Below are positions 37,346 to 52,332 of a stretch of 64,000 nucleotides of DNA, in pieces. The notes under the pieces are model-generated. The model had not been told where the DNA came from, searched no databases, and saw nothing but the letters and a program-made list of their open reading frames with translations. Origin of the DNA: Shewanella putrefaciens (GTDB lineage: Bacteria > Pseudomonadota > Gammaproteobacteria > Enterobacterales > Shewanellaceae); contig NZ_CP066370.1 of the NCBI RefSeq assembly GCF_016406325.1, positions 992,001-1,056,000 of the forward strand. The letters run 5' to 3'. Within the stretch, counting starts at the first letter, position 1; each line of letters starts with the position of its first letter. The position numbers were made by a program, and so were the translations under genes.

Positions 37346-39919
37346 ATGCGACTCGATCGTATGACCAATAAATTCCAGCTTGCCATCTCAGATGCCCAAT
37401 CACTTGCTCTTGGGCGTGATCATCAGTTTATCGAACCGCTACATTTGATGATGGCACTGCTTAACCAGGATTCTGGTTCAATCCATCCCTTATTAACCCA
37501 AGCGGGTATTCGTGTCAGTGCGCTGCGATCGCTCTTGAGTCAAGAGTTAGAACGCTTACCTCAAGTCGAAGGAACTGGCGGCGATGTGCAGTTATCCCAA
37601 GGGTTAATCCGTTTATTAAACCTGTGTGATAAGTTAGCGCAAAAGCGTAAAGACAAATATATCTCTAGCGAGCTATTTGTGTTGGCGGCATTAGAAGGCA
37701 GCGATGCCCTTGCTCAGGCGTTGAAAAAAGCCGGAGCAACGAAAGAGTTAATGGAGCAAACCATTGAACAAGTGCGTGGCGGCCAAAATGTCGATGATCC
37801 CAATGCCGAAGATCAACGCCAAGCGTTGAAGAAGTTTACTATCGATCTCACTGAGCGAGCCGAACAAGGCAAGTTAGATCCAGTGATTGGCCGTGACGAT
37901 GAAATTCGCCGCACGATCCAAGTGTTACAACGTCGCAGTAAAAACAACCCCGTTCTTATCGGTGAACCAGGCGTGGGTAAAACGGCGATTGTTGAAGGAC
38001 TTGCCCAGCGTATCGTTAATGGTGAAGTCCCTGAGGGGATTAAAAATAAGCGTGTCTTATCCCTCGATATGGGCTCATTGATTGCGGGCGCTAAATATCG
38101 TGGTGAGTTCGAAGAGCGTTTAAAAGCGGTACTTAATGAGTTGTCACAGGAAGAAGGTCAAGTGATCCTCTTTATCGACGAACTGCATACTATGGTCGGC
38201 GCCGGTAAAGGTGAAGGCGCAATGGATGCGGGTAACATGCTCAAACCTGCGTTAGCGCGTGGTGACTTGCACTGTGTGGGTGCGACAACGCTCGATGAGT
38301 ATCGTCAGTATATTGAAAAAGATGCGGCGCTTGAACGACGTTTCCAAAAAGTGCTGGTGGATGAACCAAGCGTTGAAGACACTATCGCCATTTTGCGTGG
38401 ACTGAAAGAACGTTACGAGCTGCATCACCATGTGGAAATTACCGATCCGGCGATTGTGGCCGCAGCGACTATGTCGCACCGTTATGTGTCGGACCGTAAG
38501 TTACCCGATAAAGCGATCGATTTGATCGACGAAGCGGCCTCGAGCATCCGTATGCAGATGGACTCAAAACCTGAGTCACTCGACAGGCTCGAACGTCGTG
38601 CTATCCAGCTCAAACTGGAGGAGCAAGCGTTAGCCAAAGAAAATGATGAGGCGAGTCGTCGCAGGCTTGACCATCTGCAAGAGGAATTGCGTGACGTTGA
38701 AGCGAAAGCGTCAGAGTTGAACGAAATCTGGCGTACTGAAAAAGCCGCATTAGCGGGCACTCAGCATATTAAAGCCGATCTCGAACAGGCTCGAATGGAC
38801 TTAGAAGTGGCGCGTCGTGCGGGTGATTTAACCCGGATGTCTGAGTTGCAATACGGTCGTATTCCTGAGCTTGAAAAACAGCTCGATTTGGCGTCACAAG
38901 CTGAAATGCAGGATATGACGTTATTGCGTAACAAGGTTACTGAGTTCGAAATCGCCGAAGTATTGTCGAAAGCGACGGGAATACCCGTATCGAAAATGCT
39001 TGAAGGCGAGCGCGAAAAATTACTGCAAATGGAAGTGGCGCTGCATGAACGAGTGATCGGCCAAAACGAAGCCGTCGATGCGGTCGCGAATGCGATTCGT
39101 CGTAGCCGCGCGGGTCTGGCGGATCCAAATCGCCCGATTGGCTCGTTCCTGTTCTTAGGCCCAACGGGTGTAGGTAAAACTGAGCTGTGTAAATCACTGG
39201 CGAGGTTCTTATTTGATACCGAATCGGCTTTAGTGCGCATTGATATGTCTGAGTTTATGGAGAAACACTCAGTATCGCGTTTAGTGGGTGCGCCTCCAGG
39301 ATACGTGGGTTATGAAGAGGGCGGTTATTTAACGGAAGCCGTTCGTCGTAAACCTTATTCGGTGATATTGCTCGACGAAGTCGAGAAAGCGCATCCCGAT
39401 GTGTTTAACATTTTACTGCAAGTGCTTGATGATGGACGCTTAACCGATGGTCAAGGTCGTACTGTCGATTTTAGAAATACAGTGATCATCATGACCTCGA
39501 ACTTAGGCTCCGACATTATCCAAGAAGGATTTGGTCAAGTGACCTATGCAGAGATGAAAGCAGCGGTAATGAATGTGGTGACTCACAGTTTCAGACCCGA
39601 GTTTTTAAACCGCATCGATGAATCTGTGGTGTTCCATCCATTGGATGCTGCCAATATCAAGCGTATTGCTTCGATACAAATTGCTTCCTTACGCCAACGT
39701 TTGGCTGAAAAGGACTATACATTGGAGATCACCGACGAGGCATTATCATTGATTGCGGAAATTGGTTTCGATCCTGTGTATGGTGCAAGACCGTTGAAAC
39801 GGGCATTGCAGCAAGAAGTCGAAAACCCGCTGGCGCAGAAATTACTGCGTGGTGACTTGTTGCCGGGTAAACCGATCAAGGTCAGCTGTGCGGGTGGCGA
39901 GTTAGTGTTCGAGCAATAA
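37346..39919 (+). CDS. clpB: ATP-dependent disaggregase ClpB
   Basis: Hexameric AAA+ chaperone that rescues aggregated proteins with DnaK. 857 residues with the full layout: N-domain (1-145), first AAA+ module (Walker A GEPGVGKT at 206-213, [15 protein letters not shown]), coiled-coil middle domain (about 410-525, rich in Glu/Arg), second AAA+ module (Walker A GPTGVGKT near 605, [14 protein letters not shown]) and C-terminal domain. Normal length. The sigma-32 promoter is upstream and a terminator downstream. The ATG has AGGAGG ten bases upstream. Confidence 0.98.
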   Translation: MRLDRMTNKFQLAISDAQSLALGRDHQFIEPLHLMMALLNQDSGSIHPLLTQAGIRVSALRSLLSQELERLPQVEGTGGDVQLSQGLIRLLNLCDKLAQKRKDKYISSELFVLAALEGSDALAQALKKAGATKELMEQTIEQVRGGQNVDDPNAEDQRQALKKFTIDLTERAEQGKLDPVIGRDDEIRRTIQVLQRRSKNNPVLIGEPGVGKTAIVEGLAQRIVNGEVPEGIKNKRVLSLDMGSLIAGAKYRGEFEERLKAVLNELSQEEGQVILFIDELHTMVGAGKGEGAMDAGNMLKPALARGDLHCVGATTLDEYRQYIEKDAALERRFQKVLVDEPSVEDTIAILRGLKERYELHHHVEITDPAIVAAATMSHRYVSDRKLPDKAIDLIDEAASSIRMQMDSKPESLDRLERRAIQLKLEEQALAKENDEASRRRLDHLQEELRDVEAKASELNEIWRTEKAALAGTQHIKADLEQARMDLEVARRAGDLTRMSELQYGRIPELEKQLDLASQAEMQDMTLLRNKVTEFEIAEVLSKATGIPVSKMLEGEREKLLQMEVALHERVIGQNEAVDAVANAIRRSRAGLADPNRPIGSFLFLGPTGVGKTELCKSLARFLFDTESALVRIDMSEFMEKHSVSRLVGAPPGYVGYEEGGYLTEAVRRKPYSVILLDEVEKAHPDVFNILLQVLDDGRLTDGQGRTVDFRNTVIIMTSNLGSDIIQEGFGQVTYAEMKAAVMNVVTHSFRPEFLNRIDESVVFHPLDAANIKRIASIQIASLRQRLAEKDYTLEITDEALSLIAEIGFDPVYGARPLKRALQQEVENPLAQKLLRGDLLPGKPIKVSCAGGELVFEQ

Positions 39920-39957
39920 CCAGTAGTCAGTATCGTTCCCGCTTCAAGCACTAAACG

Positions 39958-39988
39958 AAAAGAGCCGAGTTAAAAACTCGGCTCTTTT
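39958..39988. terminator. Rho-independent terminator after clpB
   Basis: AAAAGAGCCGAGT at 39958-39970 pairs with ACTCGGCTCTTTT at 39976-39988: 13 bp, five-base loop, with T and A runs on the two sides. It can serve clpB and the convergent DUF4124 gene. Confidence 0.92.
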
Positions 39989-40022
39989 TATTGCATTAGC
40001 ATTAATCATTCTTCGTTAATGG

Positions 40023-40490
40023 CTATTTCTTATCACAGAAGAGTTTGATTCTTTCCTGCTGCTGGGCAATCGAGGCTTGGCGGTCTTCCTCAGTCATAGC
40101 GACAGATTCACCCGAGTCTGAAGTTTGGCGGATAAGCTTAGTATGCGTTGTGAGTATTTCTAAATTGTGTTTTGCACTCTCACAAATGGATTTAGCCTGT
40201 TTGACGTCTTTTTCTTTAATCAGCGCCGCTGACTTTTCTAATTCATTGGCTTCAGAAGTGGGATCTGCTTTTTTTATCGGCCCGATAAAACCGACTTTCG
40301 CTTGCTCTAAATCTTCACTGTAGAGTTTTTCTGCTTTGATTTTTTCTTGTTGTGGTGCTTGTTGACTGTAATGCGTTACCCCATTTTCATCGACCCAAGT
40401 ATAGATAACGCCCGCAGAAACGGGGCCAATGAAAAGACCGAGCCAGAGCCATCGATACAGTATTGTTCTGAACATGTTCACTTTTAACAT
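40023..40490 (-). CDS. DUF4124 domain envelope protein
   Basis: About 155 residues from the ATG at 40490 (MLKVNMFRTILYRW), which has AGGGA eight bases upstream. A hydrophobic N-terminal segment acts as a signal (LYRWLWLGLFIGPVSAG), followed by the DUF4124 motif IYTWVDENGVTHYSQQAP, a short beta hairpin found in many envelope proteins, then a helical charged tail with two cysteines (SICESAKHN and KLFCDKK). Function unknown. Divergent from pssA. Confidence 0.82.
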   Translation of the reverse strand: MLKVNMFRTILYRWLWLGLFIGPVSAGVIYTWVDENGVTHYSQQAPQQEKIKAEKLYSEDLEQAKVGFIGPIKKADPTSEANELEKSAALIKEKDVKQAKSICESAKHNLEILTTHTKLIRQTSDSGESVAMTEEDRQASIAQQQERIKLFCDKK

Positions 40491-40585
40491 CGAAATTATC
40501 CCTAACTGGTCTCTCATCGACATGATAATAAAATATGTTATCTTGAAAGCTAACTTCTCTTCACTGAACTAGCGTAATTAAGTGT

Positions 40586-41404
40586 ATGCAAAATTCTTCA
40601 AATCAAGCAGTAAAGAATAAAGGTATCTATTTACTACCTAATCTTTTTACGACAGCAGGATTATTTTCTGGCTTTTATGCCGTGATTGCTTCCATGAATG
40701 CTAACTTTGAAGCTGCTGCAATAGCCATTTTTATAGCCATGATCTGTGATGGTCTCGATGGTCGAGTCGCAAGACTGACCAATACCCAAAGTGATTTTGG
40801 GGCCGAGTACGACAGTATGGCAGATATGGTGTCCTTTGGGATGGCGCCAGCATTACTTGCCTATAATTGGGCACTAGCTGATTTAGGTAAAATAGGCTGG
40901 CTAGCGGCATTTATTTACTGTGCTGGTGCCGCATTAAGACTTGCTCGGTTTAACACACAAGTTGGCGTTGCCGATAAGCGCTATTTTCAGGGACTCGCAA
41001 GTCCGGCCGCCGCGGCTGTTATTGCTGGCAGTATCTGGCTTGGTAATCAATACAGTCTCGATGGAAAAAATATCAGTTGGATTGCAGCCCTTGTGACTGC
41101 GGCAACGGGTCTATTGATGGTCAGCAATTTCCGCTATCACTCTTTTAAAGAAATTGACTGGCGTGGCAAGGTTAACTTTATCGTGATCTTACTGGTCGTC
41201 GGTGTGTTTGTGGTGGTGTCTGTTCAACCTGCTTTGATCTTATGTGTCGGCTTTTACTTATATGCGATTTCAGGCCCGATAATTACAATCCGAACCGTGA
41301 GAAAACTGAAAGTCGCACATGTTGTAGGGGATGATGTTGCTACTGAAGTCACTGCCAAAATTGAGATCAGCACTGATACAGAGAAGCAAGAAGATAAATC
41401 TTAG
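40586..41404 (+). CDS. pssA: CDP-diacylglycerol--serine O-phosphatidyltransferase PssA
   Basis: Makes phosphatidylserine, the precursor of phosphatidylethanolamine, in the inner membrane. 272 residues with about seven hydrophobic spans and the CDP-alcohol phosphotransferase motif DGRVARLTNTQSDFGAEYDSMAD (D-G-x2-A-R-x8-G-x3-D-x3-D) near residue 55. This is the membrane type found in Bacillus, archaea and some proteobacteria, not the peripheral enzyme of E. coli. A charged C-terminal tail follows. The rRNA operon begins about 300 bp downstream. Confidence 0.95.
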   Translation: MQNSSNQAVKNKGIYLLPNLFTTAGLFSGFYAVIASMNANFEAAAIAIFIAMICDGLDGRVARLTNTQSDFGAEYDSMADMVSFGMAPALLAYNWALADLGKIGWLAAFIYCAGAALRLARFNTQVGVADKRYFQGLASPAAAAVIAGSIWLGNQYSLDGKNISWIAALVTAATGLLMVSNFRYHSFKEIDWRGKVNFIVILLVVGVFVVVSVQPALILCVGFYLYAISGPIITIRTVRKLKVAHVVGDDVATEVTAKIEISTDTEKQEDKS

Positions 41405-41718
41405 TTGCTAGTGCGTTAAACCGCCCGACTCATTATTGCTTATCTGTTGTTATTGACTATCTGCCATTGGTTATCATAGCGAATTGGGTAACCAGTGAAG
41501 CGTCACACAGTCCATAACCACTTATGAACGTTTGATGATATAGCGAAAAACATTTATCAACTTCTGTTTATACCCATTCGATCTATCCAAATTTCTGCAA
41601 TAGATGATTTCTTCTGCCAAACTTATCAACCCAAAGAGGTAAAATAGTAGGATATTGCAGCACTCCTCCTCTTTTGGGTGGTTATTTGTTCGCTTGGCGG
41701 AGATTGTTAAAAAAGCCC

Positions 41719-41746
41719 TTGCACAAAATCTTCTGCTGCCTATAAT
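41719..41746 (+). promoter_or_regulatory. rRNA operon promoter P1
   Basis: TTGCAC (41719-41724), a 16-bp spacer and a perfect TATAAT (41741-41746), with a GC-rich discriminator GCGC and an A-rich UP-element-like stretch upstream. Typical of strong growth-rate-controlled rRNA promoters. Confidence 0.85.
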
Positions 41747-41854
41747 GCGCATCCACTGACACGGCTGGCAGCGAAAGCAAGCTGACGAGTTAGGTTGGAT
41801 TAAGTAGCTTTTAAGCACTTAATTCAAGCGCAGCAAGAAGTTGAAAAATACTCC

Positions 41855-41882
41855 TTGACGCGAAACGGGAAATGCGTAAAAT
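41855..41882 (+). promoter_or_regulatory. rRNA operon promoter P2
   Basis: TTGACG (41855-41860), a 16-bp spacer and TAAAAT (41877-41882), followed by a GC-rich discriminator. About 136 bp downstream of P1, the usual tandem arrangement. Confidence 0.82.
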
Positions 41883-41926
41883 ACGCAGCCCTAGCCAACT
41901 GGAAGCGTTCGATGCTCAGTGTGGTA

Positions 41927-41963
41927 CTCAACTTCTCTTACGAGGTTGAGTTGCTCTTTAACA
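41927..41963 (+). promoter_or_regulatory. boxB/boxA antitermination leader
   Basis: CTCAAC (41927-41932) and GTTGAG (41945-41950) form a boxB-like hairpin, followed immediately by TGCTCTTTAACA (41952-41963), the canonical boxA bound by NusB-NusE. A second boxA-like GTTCTTTAACA is in the 16S-23S spacer at 43826-43836. Confidence 0.85.
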
Positions 41964-42182
41964 AGATAAAACAAGAAATCTGTGTGGACACTCACAGGTG
42001 TTGAGTTAATCGAAACTGCTTAGCTTTAGGGTTGGCAGTCAAAGAATTAAATCAATGTAACAATGAGTGTTCATAGCAATATGTACAGTTTGTTTCAGTG
42101 CTTCTTTTATAAGGAGTGCGAGAAACAAAAAATCAGAATTCATTGAGCAGCTGAAGTCGTAAGACGGAAGCAACAAAACTTT

Positions 42183-43724
<1,542 letters not shown>

Positions 43725-44050
43725 CCTATACGACTAGCTCGATGCTTTTGAGTGTTCACACAGATTGCTTGTTTATCCTGTCTTAGGACGGGTAGAGCGA
43801 AACATCCCTCTAGCAGGTCGATGTAGTTCTTTAACAATTTGGAAAGCTGATAGTATTAAACACAATGATGTCTGTCGTTGTGTTGATACGAAAAAAGTTT
43901 AATGCGAAAGCATTAAACATTGAGTTCTCAAACACTTTATTAAGTGTCTTGAATATTCAAGTCTAAGGCGCGTCCACTTCTTTGGTCAGAAGTGAGACAA
44001 GTAAAACCAGCTGGTCGCAACAATTCAAGTGAAACTCATTTGGGTTGTAT
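43725..44050 (+). other. 16S-23S spacer without tRNA genes
   Basis: About 326 bp. I looked for tRNA-Ile, tRNA-Ala and tRNA-Glu cloverleaves and found none. It contains a boxA (43826-43836) and sequence flanking the 23S start (TTTGGGTTGTATGG) that pairs with the region after the 23S end, forming the RNase III processing stem. Confidence 0.85.
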
Positions 44051-46943
<2,893 letters not shown>

Positions 46944-47118
46944 ACAACCCAGATGGGTTTTACAAAGAAGCCTTAGACAGAATATAAACACTTAATGAAG
47001 TGTGGACTCAAAAAACAATCAGCTTTTCAAATTTTAATTAAAAGGTTAATTACGCAGGAAATTGTTAGGCTGACAAAGCCGTGACGAGCGAGGCGCGGAG
47101 TGTACGTTAGTACATGAG

Positions 47119-47170
47119 GTCAAAGATGTTCCTTACATCTAATGACACTTCCTCCATCCATGGAGGTCGC
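47119..47170. repeat. double-hairpin repeat unit 1, in the 23S-5S spacer
   Basis: 52 bases made of two hairpins: GTCAAAGATGT...ACATCTAATGAC around TCCTT, then CCTCCAT-CC-ATGGAGG, ending GGTCGC. A related unit lies at 47421-47471, about 300 bp away on the other side of the 5S gene. Both share GTTCCTT, TGACACTTCC and CCATCCATGG. Confidence 0.65.
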
Positions 47171-47219
47171 AGTAGCGAGGAGACAATGCCGTCAGACGGA
47201 CAATTAACCAGTAAGAATT

Positions 47220-47338
47220 TGCTTGGTGACAATAGCATTGTGGAACCACCTGATCCCATCCCGAACTCAGAAGTGAAACGCAATCGCGCCGATGGTAGTG
47301 TGGGGTCTCCCCATGTGAGAGTAGGTCATCGCCAAGCG
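47220..47338 (+). rRNA. rrf: 5S ribosomal RNA
   Basis: About 119 bases: GCTTGGTGACAATAGC at the 5' end pairs with GTCATCGCCAAGC at the 3' end, and the internal CCACCTGATCCCATCCCGAA and GGTAGTGTGGGGTCTCCCC segments are the usual 5S loops. Ends are placed by the terminal stem. Confidence 0.97.
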
Positions 47339-47345
47339 CCCAAAT

Positions 47346-47388
47346 AAACACAAAAGCCCTAGCATAAACCGCTAGGGCTTTTGTGTTT
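47346..47388 (+). terminator. rRNA operon terminator
   Basis: A very strong hairpin: an 18-bp perfect stem (AAACACAAAAGCCCTAGC with its complement at 47371-47388) and a seven-base loop. It begins 8 bp after 5S. Confidence 0.93.
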
Positions 47389-47420
47389 ATCCGCTTCGCG
47401 AAAAACTTCCCTCGATGTCG

Positions 47421-47471
47421 GTCAATAAATGTTCCTTCATTATTGACACTTCCACCATCCATGGCGGTCGC
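47421..47471. repeat. double-hairpin repeat unit 2, downstream of the rRNA terminator
   Basis: Second copy of the 52-base element. First hairpin GTCAATAA / TTATTGAC (perfect 8 bp, loop with TTCCTT); second hairpin CCACCAT-CC-ATGGCGG with one mismatch; ends GGTCGC. Confidence 0.65.
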
Positions 47472-47625
47472 CCGCCGTTAAGCGGGGTCTCCAGCTGCGC
47501 AATAAATTGCTCCGCTAGCCCGTCAGTTTTTATCCTTTTCTCTCTACATCAGCACTTTTTGTATTTATACCATTTCCATTAATTATATGATCTAATTGAT
47601 TATCAGTTTTTTAATCATACAAAAT

Positions 47626-48625
47626 ATGAATAATCCCAACATCACAGCCTTAGTGAAATCGGAGAAAAGCACACGTAAACGTATGCGCTATCTTGCCTTA
47701 CTCCATTTTACTGATGGCTATTCTCGTACCCTATCGCAAGCATGCTCAAGGTTAGTAGAGCGAGTGTGAATCGATGGATCACCGCCTATTTAACCAAGGG
47801 CTTAGTGGTCTAGACGATACGCCCAATCTGGACCACCCTGCTACATTGTCCACAGCACAGCAGGCCAAACTCAAAGCGTTTGTACAGCATCAAAGCCTAT
47901 CTGAACAGGGGGGCAGGTTGATGGCCAAGGATGTCGGCCATTTTATCCAGACTGAATTTGGCGTGACGTTCAAGCAAGCGAATATCTACCGCTTGCTACA
48001 TCAACTTGGCTTCTCTGGATGACCACTTGCTCTCGCCACCCAAAACAATCTGAAGCCGTACAAGAGGCTTTTAAAAAACGTCCAGATGGCAACGATCCTT
48101 AACACGCTTGGGCATGTTGCGCTCGATTGCATCGATGTTTGCTTTCAAGATGAAGCCCGATTTGGCCAACAGAATACAACCACCCGTATTTGGGCCAAGA
48201 AAGGCACTCGTCCACGGGCAATCAAGCAGCAACAATTTGAATCTACATATCTATATGGCGTAGTGTGTCCGGCAACGGGGCGACACAAGCGGCATGCCAA
48301 TTGCGAATATATGTACGAATATTTAAAGCTGATCTCAATCGCGACGACATTCGGACGCCATGTGCTGGTCATCATGGGTGGAGCTAGTTGGCATCAACAG
48401 GATTTGGCCGATGACTTTGATAATCTCACCCTCCTCAAGTTGCCTCCTTATTCACCGGAGTTGAATCCAATAGAGCAGGTATGGCAATGGCTGCGTCAAA
48501 ATGTGTTAGCCAACCGTTGTTTTAGTGGTTATGACGAGTGTTCCATCGCGTGGAATACCTTCATTGGGAAGAAAGTAAGAGTGAGTAAATTGCGTACTAG
48601 ACAGTGGGCAAATCCGACCAATTAA
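47626..48625 (+). pseudogene. IS630-family transposase, decayed by several frameshifts
   Basis: The product can be followed across three frames. The first 47 codons (MNNPNITALVKSEKS...) stop at 47769; the match continues in another frame (ASVNRWITAYLTKG), shifts again near 47800 (GLSGLDDTPN...LLHQLGFSG), then at about 48018 (MTTCSRHPKQSEAVQEAFKK) and once more near 48086 (ILNTLGHVALDCIDVCFQDEARFG...). At least four shifts are needed. The DDE residues are D in FQDEARFG, a glycine instead of the second aspartate (IMGGASWH for the usual D-G/N-A-x-x-H), and E in LNPIEQVWQWL. Dead transposase; I could not define its terminal repeats with confidence. Confidence 0.88.
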
Positions 48626-48643
48626 TTAATATAATTTATAATA

Positions 48644-48889
48644 TTGGAGGATAGCTACTATTTGCATAATTTATCACCAGGTAGCTCTTATTACTTTTTG
48701 TCTTTATTCAAACAATCTTTGTTTAGGGATTTATGCCACTTAGGATTTGCTTATCTTTTGTTGAGGAATATGGATTTATTCCTCGATTTTATGAGAAATC
48801 CATATAGATATCCTTATAAATTCACTTACATGGTAAGACCAATTTACATTGCATTGGTGTTTTTGGTATCTATTGGTTATGTTTGGTAA
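48644..48889 (+). CDS. short hypothetical membrane-like reading frame
   Basis: 81 codons from a TTG with no clear ribosome site. Rich in Tyr, Phe and Leu, with two hydrophobic stretches (LCHLGFAYLLL and PIYIALVFLVSIGYVW). Base composition is AT-rich relative to neighbours. It begins 19 bp after the broken transposase, so it may be a fragment carried with or cut by that insertion. I do not recognise it and would not rely on it being expressed. Confidence 0.3.
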   Translation: MEDSYYLHNLSPGSSYYFLSLFKQSLFRDLCHLGFAYLLLRNMDLFLDFMRNPYRYPYKFTYMVRPIYIALVFLVSIGYVW

Positions 48890-49073
48890 GTGCGAGTTAG
48901 ATCTGTACTTTGTATTTGTTGTGAATATTTAGTCTTTGTGTGTGATTTTATATGCTGCATTTGCACCTTGCTGTTGAGTGGTGATGGGGCTCTTAAGTTC
49001 AAATTGAATTAGTGCATGTGAACAAAAATAGTTTAAGTCTAATTAGGTTAAAATTTGAAGGAGTTGTGGGGCT

Positions 49074-49340
49074 ATGGGGGAGTTAACTCTGCAGTTGCTG
49101 GATGCTGTTGGCATTATGCTTTTGGGGATGGGTTTGGTCTATCTGTTTTTAAGTTTACTGATCCTTGGGATCCATTTGGTTGCAAAGTGGTGTGCTAAGG
49201 ATGTTGCTCTTGATAGTCATTCAAAAGAATTGCAAAAAATTAAACAATCTACATTGCCTCTGAGTGTTGCACCTTTAGATCCTAAAGTTGTGGCTGCAAT
49301 TACATTGGCCGTTAGACAGTATCGTTCACAGATAGAATAA
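49074..49340 (+). CDS. oadG: oxaloacetate decarboxylase gamma subunit OadG
   Basis: 88-residue membrane subunit with one N-terminal span (about 8-38, [32 protein letters not shown]) and a hydrophilic tail ending in a helix. It anchors the alpha subunit to the beta channel and in characterised enzymes contributes a metal site for decarboxylation. First gene of oadGAB; its stop overlaps the oadA start by one base (TAATG). Confidence 0.9.
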   Translation: MGELTLQLLDAVGIMLLGMGLVYLFLSLLILGIHLVAKWCAKDVALDSHSKELQKIKQSTLPLSVAPLDPKVVAAITLAVRQYRSQIE

Positions 49341-51178
49341 TGGGAAGCAGTATGACTTTTGTACCACTCGCTAAGATGGCTGTGACTAAGCCGTTACTTT
49401 TAACTGACGTTGTTCTACGAGACGCACATCAATCTATCTTAGCAACGCGTCTGCGAATCGATGATATGTTACCGATAGCGCCGTTACTCGATAAGATCGG
49501 TTTCTGGTCGTTGGAGTCTTGGGGCGGGGCGACTTTTGATGCCTGTATTCGTTATCTTGGTGAAGATCCCTGGGACAGAATTCGTGAGCTAAAAAAGGCC
49601 ATGCCAAATACTCGGCAGCAAATGCTGCTGCGTGGTCAAAACCTATTAGGCTATCGCCATTATGCCGATGATTTAGTCACGCGTTTTGTTGAGCGTGCCC
49701 ATACCAATGGCGTCGATGTATTTCGTATTTTCGATGCGATGAACGATGTACGCAATCTTGAGACTGCAGTGAAAGCGGTGCGTCAAGTTGGCGGCCATGC
49801 GCAGGGGGCGATCTCATACACAACTAGCCCAGTGCATACCATAGAGACTTGGGTGGATATGGCAAAGCGTCTTGAAGATATGGGATGTGATTCTTTGTGT
49901 ATCAAAGATATGGCGGGATTACTTAAGCCTATGGAGGCGTTTGAGCTTATCAGTCGACTAAAATCCCAAACGCAACTCGTGTTATCTATGCACTGCCATG
50001 CAACGACAGGATTAAGTACCGCCACTTACCAGAAAGCCATTGAAGCGGGTATCGATGTGCTCGATACGGCAATTTCGTCGATGAGCCAAACCTATGGACA
50101 TACTGCAACTGAAACCGTTATCGCTATGGTGGAAGATACTGAGCGTGCGACTGGTTACGATATGGTATTGCTTGAGGAGATTGCCGCTTATTTCCGTGAA
50201 GTGCGTAAGAAGTACGCTAAGTTTGAAGGTGCGCTTAAAGGCATTGATTCGCGGATCTTACGTGCACAAGTGCCTGGCGGCATGCTGACCAATATGGAGA
50301 GCCAACTTAAGGAACAAGGCGCGGCCGATAAGATGGACTTGGTCTTGGAAGAAATTCCCCGCGTTCGTGCGGATTTGGGTTTTTTGCCTTTAGTGACGCC
50401 TACATCGCAGATTGTTGGCTCTCAGGCAGTCATCAATGTGCTAATGGGTGAGCGTTACAAGTCACTGACTAAAGAGACTGAAGGTGTTCTCAAGGGAGAA
50501 TATGGTGCGACGCCTGCGCCAGTTAATGCCGCATTGCAGACCAGAGTCTTGCAAGGCGCAGAAGCTATTACGTGTCGTCCTGCGGACTTATTAATGCCAG
50601 AGCTGGTTAAGTTAAGGCTGGACTTGGCAGAAAAAGCGCAGGAACAAGGCATTCGCCTATCGTCAGAGCATGACGATGATGTGCTGACCTATGCACTCTT
50701 CCCACAAATAGGATTGCAGTTCTTAAAGAATCGTGACGATCCGAGCGCCTTTGAGCCTAAACCTGAATTGACTTCGGTACTTGCTGCTTCTAATGCTGCG
50801 GATCGTGGCCCTGAAGCCTACACTGTCACTGTCGAAGGGCAAGAGTACGTAGTTAAAGTCGCCGCAGGCGGTGAGATCTCGCAAATCCAGCCACAGGGAC
50901 AAAGTGTTCATGCCGTACAAGCTGCGTCTGAGAGTACAACGCCAGCAACAAGTCATGGTGAAGTAAGACTTGAAATGAGTGCCCCCTTATCGGGCAACAT
51001 TTTCAAAGTACATGTTTCGGCAGGCGATAGGGTACGCGAGGGGGATGTGGTGATTATCCTTGAGGCTATGAAGATGGAAACTGAGATCCGTGCTCAAGGG
51101 GATGGCATAGTCGCTAAACTCTGGGTAAAAGAAGGCGATTCAGTGTCTGTGGGTTCTCAATTATTGGCCTTGGCGTAG
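49340..51178 (+). CDS. oadA: oxaloacetate decarboxylase alpha subunit OadA
   Basis: Biotin-dependent carboxyltransferase: moves the carboxyl group of oxaloacetate to biotin. 612 residues: carboxyltransferase TIM barrel (about 18-280, [19 protein letters not shown], with catalytic lysine in [12 protein letters not shown] and the HCHATTG metal site), a conserved PYC/OADA domain (about 300-480), an Ala/Ser/Pro/Gln linker, and a biotinyl domain with EAMKMETEI carrying biotinyl lysine at about K578. The start at 49340 overlaps oadG; ATGs at 49352 and 49376 are alternatives. Confidence 0.96.
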   Translation: MGSSMTFVPLAKMAVTKPLLLTDVVLRDAHQSILATRLRIDDMLPIAPLLDKIGFWSLESWGGATFDACIRYLGEDPWDRIRELKKAMPNTRQQMLLRGQNLLGYRHYADDLVTRFVERAHTNGVDVFRIFDAMNDVRNLETAVKAVRQVGGHAQGAISYTTSPVHTIETWVDMAKRLEDMGCDSLCIKDMAGLLKPMEAFELISRLKSQTQLVLSMHCHATTGLSTATYQKAIEAGIDVLDTAISSMSQTYGHTATETVIAMVEDTERATGYDMVLLEEIAAYFREVRKKYAKFEGALKGIDSRILRAQVPGGMLTNMESQLKEQGAADKMDLVLEEIPRVRADLGFLPLVTPTSQIVGSQAVINVLMGERYKSLTKETEGVLKGEYGATPAPVNAALQTRVLQGAEAITCRPADLLMPELVKLRLDLAEKAQEQGIRLSSEHDDDVLTYALFPQIGLQFLKNRDDPSAFEPKPELTSVLAASNAADRGPEAYTVTVEGQEYVVKVAAGGEISQIQPQGQSVHAVQAASESTTPATSHGEVRLEMSAPLSGNIFKVHVSAGDRVREGDVVIILEAMKMETEIRAQGDGIVAKLWVKEGDSVSVGSQLLALA

Positions 51179-51186
51179 GAGTCATT

Positions 51187-52317
51187 ATGGAAGGGTTAAT
51201 GGCTTTTTGGGCCGAAACGGGAATTGCTCACTTTACTGGTGGTCAAGTATTGATGATGGCGGTAGGAGCATTGCTCTTGTATCTCGCTATCGTGAAGGGG
51301 TTTGAGCCTTTGCTATTGCTACCCATAGGTTTTGGTGCTGTGCTGGCAAACATTCCCCATGCTGGGTTTACCGAGGAAAGCGGTATCTTGTATTACGCCT
51401 ATCATGTTGGAATTGAAACTGGAATATTTCCATTACTTATCTTTTTAGGGGTAGGTGCACTTACAGATTTTAGCGCCTTGATAGCTAATCCAAAAACCTT
51501 ATTGTTAGGTGCCGCAGCGCAATTTGGTATTTTCTCAACACTCATTGGTGCGATAGCACTTAACTTAGTACCCGGTTTTGAGTTTACCATGAAAGATGCC
51601 GCAGCTATTGCTATTATTGGTGGTGCCGATGGTCCTACGGCGATTTTCTTAGCTTCAAAACTGGCGCCAGAGTTGTTAGGCGCGATTGCGGTTGCGGCTT
51701 ATTCCTACATGGCTTTAGTCCCGATAATTCAACCCCCAATCATGCGCTTACTAACGACCCAAGCTGAGCGCGAAATTAAAATGGAGCAGTTACGCGAAGT
51801 CAGTAAGAAGGAAAAGATCATTTTTCCTCTGATGGTTTTAGGATTGACGATTTTGTTCTTACCTGCGGCAACCCCGCTTGTTGGCATGTTTTGCCTAGGC
51901 AACTTGATGCGTGAATCGGGTGTTGTTGATAGACTATCTAAGACTGCGCAAAACGAACTTATCAATATAGTGACGATTTTCTTAGGGTTAGCTGTGGGCT
52001 CTAAGCTTTCTGCGGAGCAATTTTTAAGGATTGAGACTCTGGGTATTTTAGTGCTTGGGGCGTTAGCGTTTAGTATTGGCACTGCGGCGGGAGTCCTGAT
52101 GGCAAAGCTGATGTGCAAGCTTTCCGGTGGTAAGGTTAATCCTCTGATTGGGGCTGCGGGTGTTTCTGCCGTCCCTATGGCGGCACGCGTTGTGAATAAA
52201 GTCGGTTTAGAAGCTAACCCACACAATTTTCTGCTAATGCATGCAATGGGGCCAAATGTAGCAGGTGTATTAGGTTCCGCAGTGGCGGCGGGGATTTTAC
52301 TGGCGGTACTTGGCTAA
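51187..52317 (+). CDS. oadB: oxaloacetate decarboxylase beta subunit OadB (sodium pump)
   Basis: 376-residue inner-membrane protein with about nine to eleven spans that decarboxylates carboxybiotin and exports sodium. Family blocks seen: [14 protein letters not shown], the region [41 protein letters not shown] with the sodium-site aspartate, and [19 protein letters not shown] near the C-terminus. Eight bases after oadA; terminator follows. The complex turns oxaloacetate decarboxylation into a sodium gradient. Confidence 0.96.
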   Translation: MEGLMAFWAETGIAHFTGGQVLMMAVGALLLYLAIVKGFEPLLLLPIGFGAVLANIPHAGFTEESGILYYAYHVGIETGIFPLLIFLGVGALTDFSALIANPKTLLLGAAAQFGIFSTLIGAIALNLVPGFEFTMKDAAAIAIIGGADGPTAIFLASKLAPELLGAIAVAAYSYMALVPIIQPPIMRLLTTQAEREIKMEQLREVSKKEKIIFPLMVLGLTILFLPAATPLVGMFCLGNLMRESGVVDRLSKTAQNELINIVTIFLGLAVGSKLSAEQFLRIETLGILVLGALAFSIGTAAGVLMAKLMCKLSGGKVNPLIGAAGVSAVPMAARVVNKVGLEANPHNFLLMHAMGPNVAGVLGSAVAAGILLAVLG

Positions 52318-52332
52318 GTTGTTTTTGCTTAC

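Larger units (their letters stand above)
41405..42182 (+). other. pssA to 16S intergenic region and rRNA leader
   Basis: 778 bp without a protein gene. From about 41700 it is the promoter and leader region of the rRNA operon; the first 300 bp show nothing I can identify. A 98-codon frame on the minus strand overlaps both promoters and is not believable. Confidence 0.75.

Noticed and set aside
38761..39240. 159-codon frame antisense to clpB
   Set aside because: Composition (Ser, Arg, Ala rich) is that of the shadow of a conserved gene on the other strand; no start signal.
41522..41818. 98-codon minus-strand frame upstream of the rRNA operon
   Set aside because: It overlaps promoter P1 and the upstream region of P2, has no signal or family features and no ribosome site.
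43725..44050. Possible tRNA genes in the 16S-23S spacer
   Set aside because: No cloverleaf or T-loop motif was found on either strand.
47570..48660. Terminal inverted repeats of the IS630 element
   Set aside because: Both ends are AT-rich and only loosely alike (left TTAATTATATGATCTAATT, right AATTAATTAATATAATTTA); not enough to define ends.
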